The notes below the pieces were generated by a model, which saw nothing but the letters and a program-made list of their open reading frames with translations, made no database searches and was not told the DNA's origin. A DNA stretch of 64,000 bases from the NCBI GenBank assembly GCA_008360975.2, contig CM039182.1, positions 31,235,566-31,299,565 of the forward strand, in the 5' to 3' direction. The DNA comes from Lichenostomus cassidix. Its lineage: Eukaryota > Chordata > Aves > Passeriformes > Meliphagidae. Made by a program: the position numbers and the translations under genes. Within the stretch, counting starts at the first letter, position 1. Each line of letters starts with the position of its first letter. Shown here one piece after another: positions 1-13,759 of the stretch.

Positions 1-3000
1 TCTTTGCAAGATGGTTCTTATCTTTCGTTCCAAAGGTATTTTGTAACACCAGCTCCTGGTATTTTTTCTGAATTAAGCCTACAAAAGAAATTCTCAGCCT
101 TGGAGAACTTCAGTTGGATACATTTATATTTTCCTCAAAACCAGGTGACCATAGGGTGAACTAAAGGTACTTGTTATCTCTGAAAAGCAGAATTCATGCT
201 TAAGAGCCTTACTATATATTTAGAAACCTAATAAGTTTTAGGTGTTCAAATTTGGATACATTTTTATTTTTCAATTTGGAGCCACAAAACAGTTCAGTTG
301 TTGCTGAAATTCTTTAGACTGGGGCCTTATGTTCAAAATGGCTTTAAAATGCTAATATTCTTGTTAAAATATTTCATTTTAAATGTTTCATTATATTTGC
401 TTTGACAAGACAGAGAAAAGAAAAAATAATAAAGTAATTTTAAGAAAATCGCAGTTGTATTACATAGCTTTATGTAAGCATGGAAGGCACAAGAAAAAAA
501 GTAAATAAAATTTTGGTGCAACGTGTTAGCAATGTATGCAAAAATTATTCAATATACAAATACTTTGATTTTTTTGGAGTGTATAAATCAAGGCATAAAA
601 GTAAACAGGTACCAATTCTGTATGGTGTTGGATTTTGGCCCTCACCTGCTATACAAGGAATGATGCCATTGAACAGGTTTCGTATGGATGGCCCTCAATA
701 TTTGAATTGTACCTGTGTGTGTCCTGTCTCATTTCCCCAGCACCGCTCTTTTGGAAATCACTGGCTATGAGCATTAACTATAACAGATCAATGCTATTTT
801 GACTCACAGGAGAGAAGACAGAGGAATAAATTCATTGCTCCTAAGGCTCCTATTTGCATTCGCACGAGCTGTTACACTTGCTGAACTCCTTTGCGCAGTC
901 ACAAAGAGGTAGTCATGTCTCTTCAGCTGCAAGATTGGGTTATTAAAAGATTCTTTAGGATGTCTTGAAATTTGATTTATGTGCAAATGTAGCTTGTATG
1001 AACAAGTTTCCATTCTTATGAGGCATGACTATTATTCATGAAACAGCAAGACTGTTCGCTCAGCTTCTCCACAGGGAGAAGCTTTCCTTGCCTTGAACAT
1101 CTCACCAGCTGTGCGACTTCAAGGCAGTGCTTTTCCCACTGAACAAGTTTGACCAACTTGCACAGTTTGCCAACCGAGATTGCCTAGTAACAGCTCCATT
1201 CTGCACTTGTTTTCACCTGATTTATTCAACTTCCTTACTTGTTGGGGTTTGCAAGTCGGTTCCAGAAGCTTTTAATTTTAAGCAGCAGGAATTGAATGAA
1301 GGCTCCTTTGGAAAATGTGTTTATCCCTCTTTCTTCCCACTGAAAAATATTGTTTCCCTTTTCTTTCCTGTCCAAAAATTTATCACTTTTTTCATTCTTG
1401 CTGAGCTGATCCAAAACATCTCACTGCAGGAAGCTATCCTACCATTCTGCCTTTTTGAGTTACGGTGTGTTTTGGAGAACATCTGCCCTGAAAGGTACTC
1501 TTTAATTTTTTGTTGCATAGACGTATCTGCTAAGAAAAGATTTTGCATAAACTCTTGAGACATTTCATTATATGCAGTCATATTCCTGTATTTAAAATTT
1601 TTCATCTTCATGAGATCCTTTCTTTGAAAGCCCTAGGCTTTGTTACCTTAGGCAGAACATACACAAGGGAGTAGCAGGTCCTTGTGTCAATAAATCAAGT
1701 TTTGGCAGATCAGACAAGATGTTGCACTAGTTCTAGTCTTCTCATAGGTGAGTGCTCATGTTAACTTCTGGAAATTATTTGGTTTTATATTTGCTTTTGC
1801 TAAAAATAACTTATACCTCTAGGCATATACAGGTTTTTTAAAGTGCTTTGTAAATACCTTTTGAATCCCTTAATCTACTCTATTCCAAAATCTATGAGAA
1901 TTTAAACAGTAACAAAAAATGGTGGAGAACAAGTTCTCTTTAATTTACCTTTTTTCTTAAATACTAGGGAGCTGGGACTTACATGAAGTATGCTATGTCT
2001 GTTCCTGGGTAGAGTGTTGCATTAATTCCATACATGCTATCTGCATCAGCTGATGGAAGAGGATATTACAAAGAAAACATTGCCAAAAGTAGAACTTGTC
2101 TTTAAAAATTTGTTTGGTGATTATTTTTTGATATTCCTTCTATCATGGACTTCCATTATTTGTGCCTATATTGCTGCATTTCTTCATAATTAAGAATTAA
2201 CTTCTAAAGAGATATATATTACTGGAAAAAATGAAGTCATCCCACTGGGTTCCCCACCTCTCTGTTTATCATTGTTGCTTATACTCTTGAACCGTGCGAG
2301 AGCAATAACAAAGCATTTTTTTCCCAAATCTGTAATTAACAGAAAACCTACAACAGCTGCAGTAATAAAACCCACTGAGTCATTATGTGGTTTTTGCCTT
2401 TCATAGGTGATAATCACAGAAATTGGTTATTTATTGCTTCTGAGAATTGAGAACTCCTAAAGGAAATATTTGAATCCAGAACTCTAATGCTTGTTATATT
2501 GCCACATAGACGTTCTGAAATCCCTTAGCAAAGGTTTTTCTTCTGACAAAGCAAGCTGAAGAACTTGTCTTTTGTCAAATCTCTTGGGGTTCTTTTGTGT
2601 GTGTGTCTTGAAAGCAAAGCAAGATTGCTTTCTCCATGTCAAACTCTGCAGTTTTGTTCCCTCCAGCTGCAGCCAGTTTTGAAGGCTGTAGAGAGACCAC
2701 ATTGCAGAACTGGACAGTGAATTCATGTCCACCTGAGATAGGTCGTATAATCTGAAGGGCATGACCATATGGCTAAATTATTGCAGTATTTCAAGCATAA
2801 GCCTGGAAAACCCACCTTCAGTAGTTTTCATGTCAGTATTATATAACATGCATGTCTCATGCTGAGTTTTATAGAATCATGGATTTCCCAGCACTAGACA
2901 TAGTAGGTTTCCTTAAGGAATTCACTTAAAGTATATCATAACCAACTGTCTTTTCTTCCTTATTCCTGGTGTAATGGAGAAGGGTCTCAGCACACCATTT

Positions 3001-4309
3001 CATTTAAATGCACTGTGTCTTTTGGCTAAGGGCATGTCAGAAGCAGGCAGCGGTGTTAAAAGATGAAATCTATGTTCCTGGCTCTGGCAAATCCCTGTGA
3101 TAGCCTAGAAAGAAAGCAATGTTAAAATTTCTACAGAATGTTCTTATTTTATTCATGTTCTGATGTGACTTTCATGAATTGCATTTTAAGTGTTTAGTAT
3201 ATATGCTAATGCAATCACTTTGAAAACTGATTTAAAAAATGCCAATTTGAATTTTATGAAAGAGTTTCTGTCTATCTGTGTTTCATGTTATATATGTTCT
3301 ATTGACCCTTTTCTTAACAGAGTTTTATTACTAATATTTGAGTTTCCTTTTCTGCCAGAGAATATTCAAAACAATTGCTGTACAGAAAATACTGGGTTTG
3401 TGCTCATGTGTGGCAAGTGAATCCTGAAAATTGACACACTGTTCACTTTGCAAGTCAATGACAAAAAGTTGTGTCACTGGGTCACACCAGGCCAGACACA
3501 CAGTACAAGCAATCTACAATTGTAGATTACAAGCGATCTTTCCCTTTTTTTTTCAGTAGTCTACAAGCAATCTTTCCCTTTTCTTTTTTTGGTGCTGTGC
3601 CACAGAAGTAGGAAGGTGAACTTCATGTTGCCTCACTGCTGGGCTACAAAATGGTACTTCAGCGTAGCAGTGTGGCTGCACAGGACAGGCTTCACTCCTC
3701 ACTGAAGACAAGGGATCAGGAAATGGCAGCTTTTCAGTAAGTAACAAATGAACCTATTACAACTCATTCTTTCATCGAACAAATCATTAATTTGGAATGA
3801 AACATTTAGTAAATTACCTTAAAAAAACATTATTTTTGCTGTTTCACTTGCCAGCCATTCCCTCTTCTCTAGTCACTATCTGTGTGTTATAAATACATGT
3901 ATCTGCTTAGTTCTTAAAGGTATATATTTAAGGAAATTATAGTAAAAACTAACAACTATCTCATTGGCAGTTGTTTGAAAACTTTGCTAGGTTTCTGGTA
4001 ACTAATTTATGACAGACATTTATCCCCAAGCCACAGACTCTTCAGGACAGCAGTGAATAATCTCCCTGTGTCTGTTGCATATGCAAATGAAACCACACCA
4101 ATTAAGAAATACTCTGTGTATTTTTCATATACTTTTGGTGTGTTCAACCACACTCATTTAATTTCTTAAGTTGCAGGCACCTAAAATTTGGTTTGTATGC
4201 ATTTCCTATGCTGCTAAGGTCATACAGTACCCATCGCTTGCAATCTGAGATACTTATGAGGTTTTAATTTAGTGAGATTCCCATTCTTGTGCATTTTATT
4301 CCTTCCCAG
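1..4309. other. Stretch without a recognised gene, probably a DNAH11 intron
   Basis: I see no exon, RNA gene or clear transposon here. The open frames are short, lie on both strands and match no family I know. Because the first recognisable dynein exon starts at 4310 with a good acceptor, this stretch is probably intron, with any further exons too eroded to see. Around 3510-3590 there is a short imperfect duplication (a pyrimidine-rich unit beginning acaagc.atctttccc appears at about 3530 and 3563). Confidence 0.5.
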
Positions 4310-4515
4310 ATGTACCAAGATTGAAGGCAAAAAACGTGTATTCAACAAGAATTTTCATCTCATCCTTCACACTAAACTGGCTAACCCTCACTTACAAGCC
4401 ACAACTGCAGGCTCAGACCACCCTCATTAATTTCACTGTCACCAGGGACAGGCTGGAAGACCAGCTGTTGGCTGAGGTTGTTTATGCTGAAAGGCAAGAC
4501 TCACAAAAATGCGAG
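4310..4515 (+). pseudogene. DNAH11: DNAH11 ghost exon A
   Basis: Acceptor ttcccag precedes 4310 and donor GAG|gtaaag follows 4515. One frame reads [16 protein letters not shown], then the frame changes near 4391-4393 and continues [19 protein letters not shown] and [14 protein letters not shown], a signature of dynein heavy chains. A second shift lies near 4325-4335. The splice signals are intact although the frame is not. Confidence 0.88.
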
Positions 4516-5822
4516 GTAAAGACTATTTTTTGATTTGTCTGTTGCCTGTTCTGAGATTTTAAGGCTAGAATTAATATGCCTGTTTGGATCTGCTGCACAG
4601 TAATTGTTAGTAGCCCATATCAGAAAGATTTTAAGGGTGTGCAAAGTGTAGAAAGTACTTCTACTGATTTGCGCAAATCTGTGCTCCCAAAGGGCTTGTC
4701 TTGACCTAAAGCTCCGCTAGAAATTAAATTTATTGTGATATTATTCCCACACTTCTCTCTACTGCTTGGTTTGCTCTGTGCATTGCATTTAATTTACAGT
4801 TCAGGATTAAAGCCCTCTGCAGGGCTTTGTGCTTCAGCAATCTTGAGGCAATAAGTGTAAATAAAATTTCATACCAGTCTGTACGAGGACATGATGGCAC
4901 TGTTAGGAGCTGAAGCATTTGGCTAATAAATCATCATTTATTCCTGCAAGGATGCAGTTCTCTGGCTGCTGCAGTCATACCAATAGTATAGTAACCTATG
5001 AGGAGAAATGCTTTTATAAGTGGTTATAGGAAGGACTTTGGGCAGACTGTAATCTATGAGATAAAAAAGAAAAAGAAAATACTTAGGGGTGTGAAATGAA
5101 TAGCAAGAATACCTCCTGTTTCTCTAGTGTGTCTTTCCAGTTATCTCATGTAATTAACTAACTTCATCTGCAAAGATTTGCTCCACCTGTTTGAGGTACT
5201 GCTGCTTCATGGAAGGGCAAACTGGGTCAGGGAGTTCCATTACCCCTTGAAGGATGAAAGTCATATACTTGGGAATATGATCTGAAAACAGCTGTCCATT
5301 TACCTCTGCATCTGCACATTGTTCCACCTGGGATTGCTTGCTTACAAGGGCTGGATCACCCAGGGTTTTTGGTGTGAGTCAGAGTCAGATTGAGAACTCT
5401 CCACAAGACTAGTCAGGCTCTTACACTGTCAGAAGGTCAGTCCAGCAGAGCACACTATGGAAATGTTTTCCCACTCTGCTGCCAAAGTGAGGTTCTCCAG
5501 ACTTGTGCTATTCTCTGGTTTTCTCGGCAACCACGAAGATTACTGCTTGTCATCCTTGGTAAGATCACAGTCCTTCAGTGTAGTCTCAGGAGGAAGGACA
5601 CTAGGAGGGAGATAAATGTCTAGTCCAGGATGACCTGAACCTTCTCACTTTGGGTGTCCAGAACCTTAGATCTAGTACACCAGACAGAAAGTAAATTGTC
5701 CTTTCAGAAATTAAATCAAATCAACTGATGTAGTTAAACAGAAAATATAGCTCACAAATGCTATAAAACATTATTTCTTGCTGGTGGTTGTTTAAACACA
5801 GTGTTTTCACTCCCTCTGCAAG

Positions 5823-5983
5823 TCCTGGCCAAGCAGCAGAATGGTTTCATGGCTGAGCTCAGGCAGCTGGAGGATGACTGAATGCTCAGCCTGTCAGCTG
5901 CCCAGGACAGTCTCTTAGACAACAGTGAACTTGTAAAGAAAATCAAATCAGCAAAGTCAACCTCAACAAAAATGCAACACAAG
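5823..5983 (+). pseudogene. DNAH11: DNAH11 ghost exon B
   Basis: The frame reads VLAKQQNGFMAELRQLEDD, then a TGA stop at 5879-5881, then MLSLSAAQDSLLDNSELVKK. This is the stalk-proximal segment that follows exon A in axonemal dyneins, where the family has a residue such as Leu at the stop position. Donor AAG|gtaata follows 5983. The frame is otherwise kept through the exon. Confidence 0.88.
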
Positions 5984-6486
5984 GTAATAACAATTGAACT
6001 GGTTCTAACTGCTTAAGGTCACCAATAAAACATTTATTATTAATTATTTTTAGTGTAATGTTTCTATGAGCTAGAATAGGAATAGTCAAATACCTGTCTG
6101 TCCAGAAAGAGCTGTCCTCCCTATATTCTCAGTTTCATATCTATACTATGTGGTTGTCACATGTTTGACTTTTTTTTTTTTCAGGTGCTTGAACTGGTAC
6201 TCATAAAGTTAATAAATATCAGCATGGAATTTGAACACACAAACTAATATATGATTGTCATGTTTTCACAGGTTGAAAAAGGCATATTGTTATAGAGAGC
6301 AGTTATTCCCTAATGTTTGTCTAAGATAAGAAACTTGCTTCCTTAAAATATTTGCTACTGTCTGAAATAAAGTCAGTTTTCTAGAGTATATTTATATTCT
6401 TTTCTGTATGATTAGGAGTGTTTTGGTAATTGTGTGGGACAACCATGGCATAATAAAAAAAAATTGAGACAACTGTCATCATTCAG

Positions 6487-6626
6487 ATAGCTGAAGCCAA
6501 AGAAAATGAAGTTCAGGTTAACATGACAAAGAGCATTACAGACTGACATCCAAAAGAGCATCCTCTCCTTACTCTGGGCATATCAGCCTGGGCACTGTCA
6601 GCCCCATCTACCAGTTTTCACTGAAG
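6487..6626 (+). pseudogene. DNAH11: DNAH11 ghost exon C
   Basis: Acceptor ttcag and donor AAG|gtaaag are present. The first frame reads IAEAKENEVQVNMTK. After a one-base shift near 6528-6531 another frame reads HYRLTSKRASSPYS and then SPIYQFSLK, the dynein segment EHYRP..RAS...IYQFSLK. Confidence 0.85.
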
Positions 6627-7247
6627 GTAAAGATGTCTCTTGCTGACTTGGTTTCAAAGTGCAAGGAACAGAATTCTGCCTCCAGCAGCGATGCCTGATA
6701 CATTAGTTATTGCTTGTACCAGATGTTTACATTGGCAGGGCTGCGTGTCTGAGGAAAGAGAACACGATGAGATCTCCTGCTGGTCTGTAGCACAGTACAT
6801 CCCCACGGGTCTCTTTGCTGGCTGCCTCCATCCTGGCAGTGTTTTCTGACTGTGCTAGCAAAAGTTTACCTTCCTTGTGTTAAGCCATGCCACAGGGTCA
6901 GGAAGGGATTGGAAGAATTCTGGATAAACAATTCCCCATCGTAAATCTACTAAGTGATCTAGTGCTGTGAGCAAGGGAGATCAACCACTGTAAAATTACC
7001 AGCTTGCTTAAGTGAGAGAGTCTCCACGCTGAGTTAAATTAGGAAGCAGAAGAGTATTGCTGCTTGCAGCTCTCACCCCTGGTTTGCTGAAAGCTTCCTT
7101 TTAAAAGCTTCTTGTCAGCCTCTTGCATTTTGCACCGCTTTGGTCTGCTCTCTATAAGAGCCTACAGCAAGAAATTGATTATTTTATGAGTAGAAAAGAA
7201 AAAAAAAGAAAATTCAAGTAAATAAAAATGATTGTACTAACTTTCAG

Positions 7248-7410
7248 GCCTTCAATGCATCTTCCACAAAGCAATTAAATGGCTGAAAAATCAGGGGATA
7301 TTCAGTGGTTGTATCTCTAACCTGAGAAACGTTGTCATATATTCAACCTTTCTTTTCACAGGCTTTTTGAAGTCAATAAGCTCATTTTCCTGGCCCGAAC
7401 AGATTTTCAG
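7248..7410 (+). pseudogene. DNAH11: DNAH11 ghost exon D
   Basis: Acceptor ctttcag and donor CAG|gtgagg are present. The exon begins AFN, then after a shift near 7257 reads IFHKAIK and later NVVIYSTFLFT; after another shift near 7362 it reads GLFEVNKLIFLARTDFQ. This follows exon C in dynein heavy chains (AFNVVF.KAI ... YTARGLFE.DKL). At least two frameshifts. Confidence 0.82.
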
Positions 7411-8527
7411 GTGAGGAAAAATTTTCATATTGGTGATGCTGACATTTACTGGATTTGCTGTTTCTTCTCTGGAAGGTGATGCCTGTGCCCAAACTCTGTG
7501 ATTGTGCAGTTTCTCACACAGGATGACTGTTGCTTCAGTATCAATAGTAATTGCAGAAATTCCAAAGATGCTATCCTGTAATTCTTTTCATTTAAAATGT
7601 TGCAATGACTTCATGAAGCTAAGTTGAGGATAAACAGCATGACTTAACTGCTTGCAGTTGGATAATTAGGGTTGAAATTGATCTGGCATAAAAAGTAAGA
7701 AGTAAATGATACATATCCAAATAACATTCAGGCTGTTGTTTTTCCTTTTAATTTTAGTACCTGTATGCCCTGGAAAAAGTCAGGGCTTGGTTGTACTGGG
7801 AGGCAGAAGTGTCTCTGAAGCAAGTCTGATGACCTTTTTCAATTTTACATGCTGTCAAGATTCTTCTAAGTAAAGATGTATAACTCCTTGAATTGGATTT
7901 CCTTCTTTCTTTCAGAGTTGAACACACAAGAGTCCTGTTCACTTTTTAACTACTCAGCCATGGAGTACCATTAGAGTAGTTTGGGGAAATTGCTTTCCAG
8001 TTCTAAATCTTTTTTTGTTATTATTTTTGGATACATGCCTCAACTAGACAATTTCAGATAAAGTCATACATTCTGCCACAATTTTTTAGTAGAACTAGTG
8101 ATGTTTTCAAAGCAGGGTTTTCTTTGCTATTTTAGTGCCTTTTTCCTTAGACATCACATATTGTATCTTGCTAGGAAATTCTGTTTTACCATGATATTTC
8201 GACTCCCCTAAGAATAGTCTTTTACCTCCATGCCACTCCTTACTGTAGTAAATGTCCCATACAAGTTTCCAGTTTGTCATATCTGGATGTTTAACAGTAA
8301 GCAGACAATGGCAATACCAACCAAAGTAAACTCTTATCAATAATATTATTTTTATGCGTGTGTGCTTATGTGCATAGACATGCTATTTTGTATTTTAAGG
8401 CAAGTCCTGAGTTCCTTGGTTGCACTAGGGTCTTTTACATACCTCAAAAAGTATCAGTGTCATCCTGTTTCACTCATCATGCAAAAGGTAAAACATCTGT
8501 ATTTATGTATCTCTGGCATGCTTCCAG

Positions 8528-8716
8528 GCTATGGCAGTGATGGATGTATTCAGAGGGGTAGATAAAGATATTTAAAGATCCACCAAGAAATGGAAGGAGT
8601 GGGTGGACTCAAAATATCCAGAAAAGGAAAAGTTCTCCCAGGAGTCATCAAAAAAAAAAGCTCTTTTCAGAAACTAATAATATTATCCATCAGGACAGAA
8701 TGTTGTATGCTCTGAG
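8528..8716 (+). pseudogene. DNAH11: DNAH11 ghost exon E
   Basis: Acceptor ttccag precedes 8528. The frame reads AMAVMDVFRGVDKDI, a TAA stop at 8573-8575 where the family has Glu, then RSTKKWKEWVDSKYPEKEKF. Past an A-run near 8650-8660 the frame is lost and resumes as HQDRMLYALR, ending at donor AG|gtatga. The match is to the dynein segment MDEF.NLD.DIEGS.K.WK ... RPDRMTYALR. Confidence 0.85.
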
Positions 8717-10027
8717 GTATGAAATCTGAGGGTTCATTTTTCAGGGCAAGTGTGGGTGAGGGTGGTGCCTTGCATGTGTCTGACAAATTCAGATCTTAAG
8801 AAGCAAGCAAATATTTTCTAAAACTGGGTGGTCAATCAGAATGTGAGATCCATTACTGTGGTCCTTCATAGGCTGTTCTCCCGGTGAAGAGTTTATGAAG
8901 GGGTAGTGTGGTAAGATGTGAGTCACTGAATATTTGGAGACCTGTGATTGTGATTTCTTTTAGATTAAATATAGGTACCTGAGGAGAATAGTCATTGATA
9001 AATAGACATACAGTAAGCTATCCTATTAATAGTTAAAATGTATTTTTCAGTGTTAGTTCTCATTATGGTACTAGAGCTGGTAGGTAACCCCACAGAATGA
9101 CAATTTTTCAGGTCTCCCCTTTGAAAACTCTGTGATACCAAGAAAGATTCAGCTGTGGATACTGACACGGTGGTTTTCCAGCTGTACTCTTTTTGTCTTT
9201 TGATCCCAAGTGATGGCCTAATAGACTTGTTGCTCCACACCTCAGCATCACAGTTTTTACCCAGTTTTTATCCAGTTTTTACCCATTTTTATATGACTTA
9301 TGAGAATGGACGTTTTGTCCTGGGTGTTTCTTTTGCCCAGCTACCCTGGCTGTATGTGTCAGTATTGCCTGCATACAATGACTTCCTGGATTCACTTATG
9401 GAAGAGGTTCTCTTCATTCAGAATTTGCTGTTTTCTGTCAGGTGGCCACTATCCTGCAGGGAAATAGGAAAGATCATCTTCTCTCTTGCTTTACCACCTG
9501 CTTCCCTTCTTGCTTTCAGTTCACTCTCCTGATGATTTCTTTGATGAAGTGACTGTTATGCCATTACTGTCTGATGCTCAAGACTGAGAATGGTCTAGAC
9601 TTGAAGTACTTATCAAGAAATATCTTCTATGTTTGGCAGATGTTTTGTCATGTATAGGAACTTTGTGAAGGAAAATCTTGGCTCAAGGTATGTGAAAGCA
9701 CAAGAATGGATTAGCAAAATGCTAAGAAGAGAGCAGTCCAACCAGTCCTGTGTTTTTCATCCTGACTTTATGACTAGATCCACTTGAGGATCATGAGAGA
9801 CAATAGGTAAGCCTCTTATTTACTTCTGGTTCAAGGATCACTTAACTGTCTTCCTATTAAAGAAAGAAAAATTGCTCTCAAAGTGAAATGGAGCATGCAG
9901 GGCTAGAAATGTAGATAAATGGATGCATGGTTATAAGCTTGTGTGTATGTGTTTCTGCACACATATATGTGTAGATGTATTTTTTTTACTGAAGAGCACA
10001 AAGCCTTCTGGAATCATCTGTCATTAG

Positions 10028-10145
10028 GATGGAACATGCATTACTGTGGGAAAGTTGGGCAGTTTATTTTCAGCTGAAGATTCAAGTTCCGAAGTTTCTT
10101 CCACCCCCACCATATTCATGGCAATGGGGCGGGTGAAAAGTGTAA
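10028..10145 (+). pseudogene. DNAH11: Possible DNAH11 ghost exon F, highly eroded
   Basis: One frame reads GKLGSLFSAEDSSSEVSS and then TPTIFM. This faintly resembles the dynein segment EEKLGS...FEES.P.TP.FFIL, which should lie between exons E and G. Exon ends are unclear and the similarity is weak. The position is right, but this could be chance. Confidence 0.35.
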
Positions 10146-10870
10146 AGCCATAAGCACTTCAGTGTGAAGAAATCTTTAGACTGAGCATTCCTCTGCTTGG
10201 CATAATGCAGGTTTCCTTTGTACTGTTTTCTACCTTTTGACTAGATGAGGGCCAGAGGGCAATTTTCTCCATGCTCATGTAATCTTGTGCCCCCTGTGAC
10301 TAAATAATGGTCATTATACAAACTATATTCAATTGTATAGGGCTCTGTGGCTTTATGTTTAGGATTACTATTCCCACAGACAATAGTGAGAATACCAGGT
10401 TAATACAGCTGTGACCTCACTGTGCTCAATTTAAGCTCAGGCCTCACAAGGTGAGAGGCTTGTGCATTTACCCACTGAACCAATCAGTTAAAAAACTGAT
10501 GTGATATCTACCACATGTTGCTCCCTTTTTCATGAGGGAATTGCTCTGTACCCCCCATAAGAGTTTCTAAAGCTCAGTAACAATGCCGAGCATCTATCAA
10601 AATGTCAAAAGGTTCATTATCTTAAAACCAAGGGAACAGATTTCTGCAGGCTTTTTCTAATACCAGCAATAAGGCCACTGTTGAGAGCTCGCAATTTTGC
10701 TTGTTGAAATTGTAAGGGTTTAGTGAAGTGCTTCGGAGGAAGTAAAACGCATTACAGAAGTGATAGTGAAATTAATGGGGGCATTATCATTCTTTTTCCT
10801 TTCTGCTCTGCTAATTTTCCTATCTCCTCCCCCTCTGTCACTCACCCTTCCCCAGTTATTTCTATTGCAG

Positions 10871-10998
10871 GCAAAAAGTTCAGGTTCACTATAGACTCTG
10901 GAAGATTTTGTAACATCTCTCTAGGACAAAGGCAGGAGATGGTTGCAAAGGAGGCACTCAAGAAAGCTGCCCCACATGGCCATTGGGTTCTTTTCCAA
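10871..10998 (+). pseudogene. DNAH11: DNAH11 ghost exon G (frame still open)
   Basis: Acceptor attgcag and donor CAA|gtgagt are intact. The frame is open throughout: GKKFRFTIDSGRFCNISLGQ followed by RQEMVAKEALKKAAPHGHWV and LFQ. It matches the dynein block LGKKLGFTID ... SLGQGQE.VAE.AL..AA..GHWV.LQ. The second Gly of SLGQGQE is Arg here, a change at a usually conserved place. Confidence 0.88.
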
Positions 10999-13535
10999 GT
11001 GAGTGTCGAACTGCCTCTCTGATAGGGAGTACCTCCTCAGCTGGAGGGATGTTCCCAGAACACAAAATATGCAGTGGATTACAGCAAAAGTTCTAAGCAG
11101 CTAATGATCTTGTTCCATTTGCTGTTGCTTCTGACTTTAACAGGACAAACATCATATTAATAGGGTGTATGTCATGTTTTGCTGAACAGTTCACTCTCCC
11201 AGGAGGAACAGGAGAGATAAAACAGAAAGCCCCTGGTGGGTGGGTAGGACCGCCCTCAGGCACACACTTCCCCCTCCTAATTAAGAGCTCCTGTTCCATT
11301 CAGCAGGCCACAATGGAGGCTTTAATGAAATGGGTCTGACTGTCCCTGGGGAAGCAGTATAATTAGTCCTGGAGTGCTGTGTTTCTGAGATAGCAGCCAC
11401 GGCTTTGGCCAGCTTTGTGTGGAGCAAGAAGCCACTCTGCAGTGGACAAAGAGATCCGTGGGATGCCCTGGCAAGCTGTGGTTTCCCAGCACAGTAATGG
11501 AGGGAACAGGAGCACTGCAACTGTGAATGCTACTGGAAAGTGATGCTCCTTTCCCAATGTTTTATGCTACATAACCAATGTGTATTTGTGACAACCCGTC
11601 AGCACTGAAGCCAAACAACAAATGTTCCAGGCCTTGATATTGAAGTGGTTGTGGTAATGGGGTCATTCCCTCCTCTCCTGGTTTTAACCTTATTTTTCTG
11701 TCAAACAGATTGCCTGCAACAAATGAAGAGATGGGCCAGAGTCAGTGTTGTCTGCCAGATGAAACAAAACCACTATGGGATTAGTGAGGGGCCCTGGTGT
11801 GCTAGGCACTGTGGGAGCACACACTAACTGCCCCCTTCATCAGCAGTGAAACTGGAAGAATCATTAACCATATTTCATGTGAGTGAGCTAATCATGCTAG
11901 TCTGAAAACAACCCTGTGTAGAAATGTTGTAAAGGGAAGAGCCAAGTTGACTTTCAGGGGAATTTCAGGGTTCTCAGCTGATCTAGGGGCAGGATGAGAA
12001 AAGGGGAGATGGCAGAGGCAGTGTTGTGTGTCAGAAGACACAGGGATGGATGGGGAACATCTGAGAAACTTCTGGTGTTACAGACCTGCTCCATTTTCCA
12101 GCTCATTATGTCTGGTTTCTGAGGGAGGAGAGGGGTAATGATTTTGCTGTGAAGATTTTTGATTGAGAAGATTTTAAGTGAAGGATTGTGGGAAGTCTGA
12201 AAGGACACTTCACGGAGATGTAGAACCAAATCCCAAATGGTGTTAACCTTGCTAGAACTATTAGGATTTAGATGCACTCAGTGCTTCTCAAGCTTTAGTC
12301 TTCTGGGTTTTGGCCCAAAATCCCTGTAAGCTTATGATTCAAAAAAACTCTGGAGCAAAAGGATGAAGTATTTTTACTATGGATTTTATTGGAGGCTAGG
12401 GGGGTTATATATAATTAGATATTTTTTAGAATAAACCAAAACAACCCACACCTGCTATTCTGACTGACCTGGGAAATACTTTAAAATTACTTTGGTTTCA
12501 GTTCTAGCAAAAGCAGTTGGCACAGTGGTTGGCAAACTGGCAGAAGAAAGACTGACTTCAATTGTTTTGGTATCATGTCACTTTGCAAAGGACTCTTCTG
12601 TCACTTTGCATCGGATGGATGCAGCTTATGTGAGAATTCAGATGCTGCCAGGCTGCAATCATGCAACGTAATATGAAAGTCTCCCTCTCTTTCCATTCCC
12701 CTATTCCTTTTTGCACAAGTCAAGGGACAATGTGTGAATATCCCCCTAGAAGATCTCATAATAAAGTGATGCAGCAGCCAGGGTGTGGCTGGCATATTGT
12801 ATTCTTTGGCTGTAATTCCTCCTGCGCTGCATAGAGATTGCCAGTGCAATCAGCAGGTTCTAGCACATCACTGAAGAGACAGAGAAGAGCTCATGGATGA
12901 GCTGCAATCTGAGTTTAAATGTTAGTATGGTAACAAAGAAAGATGGACTGTGGACTAATGGTGTGGTTAGAACATCTTTAGCCCAGCCACATTTTAAACC
13001 CTTCTTGATACTCCTCTTTTTCACCAGTAGGTATTCTGGAGGTAGATATTTTCCCATTACAACTCTCTTGTCTGATCTATCAATGTCTTTCCACTCTCTT
13101 CATATAGTTAGAACTTTAAAGACTATTACACTATGAAGTAGTCTGAGACATATTTCCTAAGTAGCAGGATATCTGTAACCATTTTTCTGTCTAGCACTTC
13201 TTGTCTCTTGCTCCTGGTATGTATTGAACATGTTTAGTCTTCGGTCCCAGTTCTACAGGGAACTTAAGTAGAGTCCAGGTGTCTTCTGAGTTATGCTTGT
13301 CTTTGTATGTGATAACACTCACAACCACAGATCAGGTTAACCTTGAGTTTATAATATTTTCATTAGCTTCAGAGTCAAGGCCTGAAATTTTAGAAGCTAA
13401 CAGTGAAACCTCAACACATACTAAGAAATGACGATGACTTAAGTGTTTCCCATTATAAAGTCTCAATGACAATGTCTTAAGGATAACAAATTAAGATGGT
13501 TTTGTACAATAACCATATTGGCTGTTTTTCAACAG

Positions 13536-13759
13536 AATATTCATCTAAGTAGCCAAGTGGTTCAAAACCTTGGACAAACTCCTTGAGCAATACAGTACCT
13601 CATCCTGATTTCTGTGTATTTATCAGTGCTGAGCCAGCTTCAATGCCAGAAGTGCACATCATTCCCCAAGGAATACTAGAAAATTCAATTAAAATTACCA
13701 GTGAACCTCCTACAGGCATGCTGGCTAATTTCCATGCTGCTCCCTATGGTTTTGACCAG
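13536..13759 (+). pseudogene. DNAH11: DNAH11 ghost exon H
   Basis: Acceptor caacag and donor CAG|gtaaaa are present. It starts NIHL; an extra base near 13548 shifts to [17 protein letters not shown]; another shift near 13597-13600 leads to [39 protein letters not shown] and ML. This is the strongly conserved dynein C-terminal block NIHLVA.WL..L ... FISAEPAP ... [21 protein letters not shown]. Confidence 0.92.

Noticed and set aside
1127..1558. Plus-strand open frame of 143 codons
   Set aside because: Rich in Phe, Leu and Cys from T-rich DNA, matches nothing known, and has a competing antisense frame; likely chance.
3500..3590. CRISPR-like or regulatory repeat
   Set aside because: Only a two-copy imperfect duplication and a short palindrome, ordinary for an intron in a vertebrate genome.
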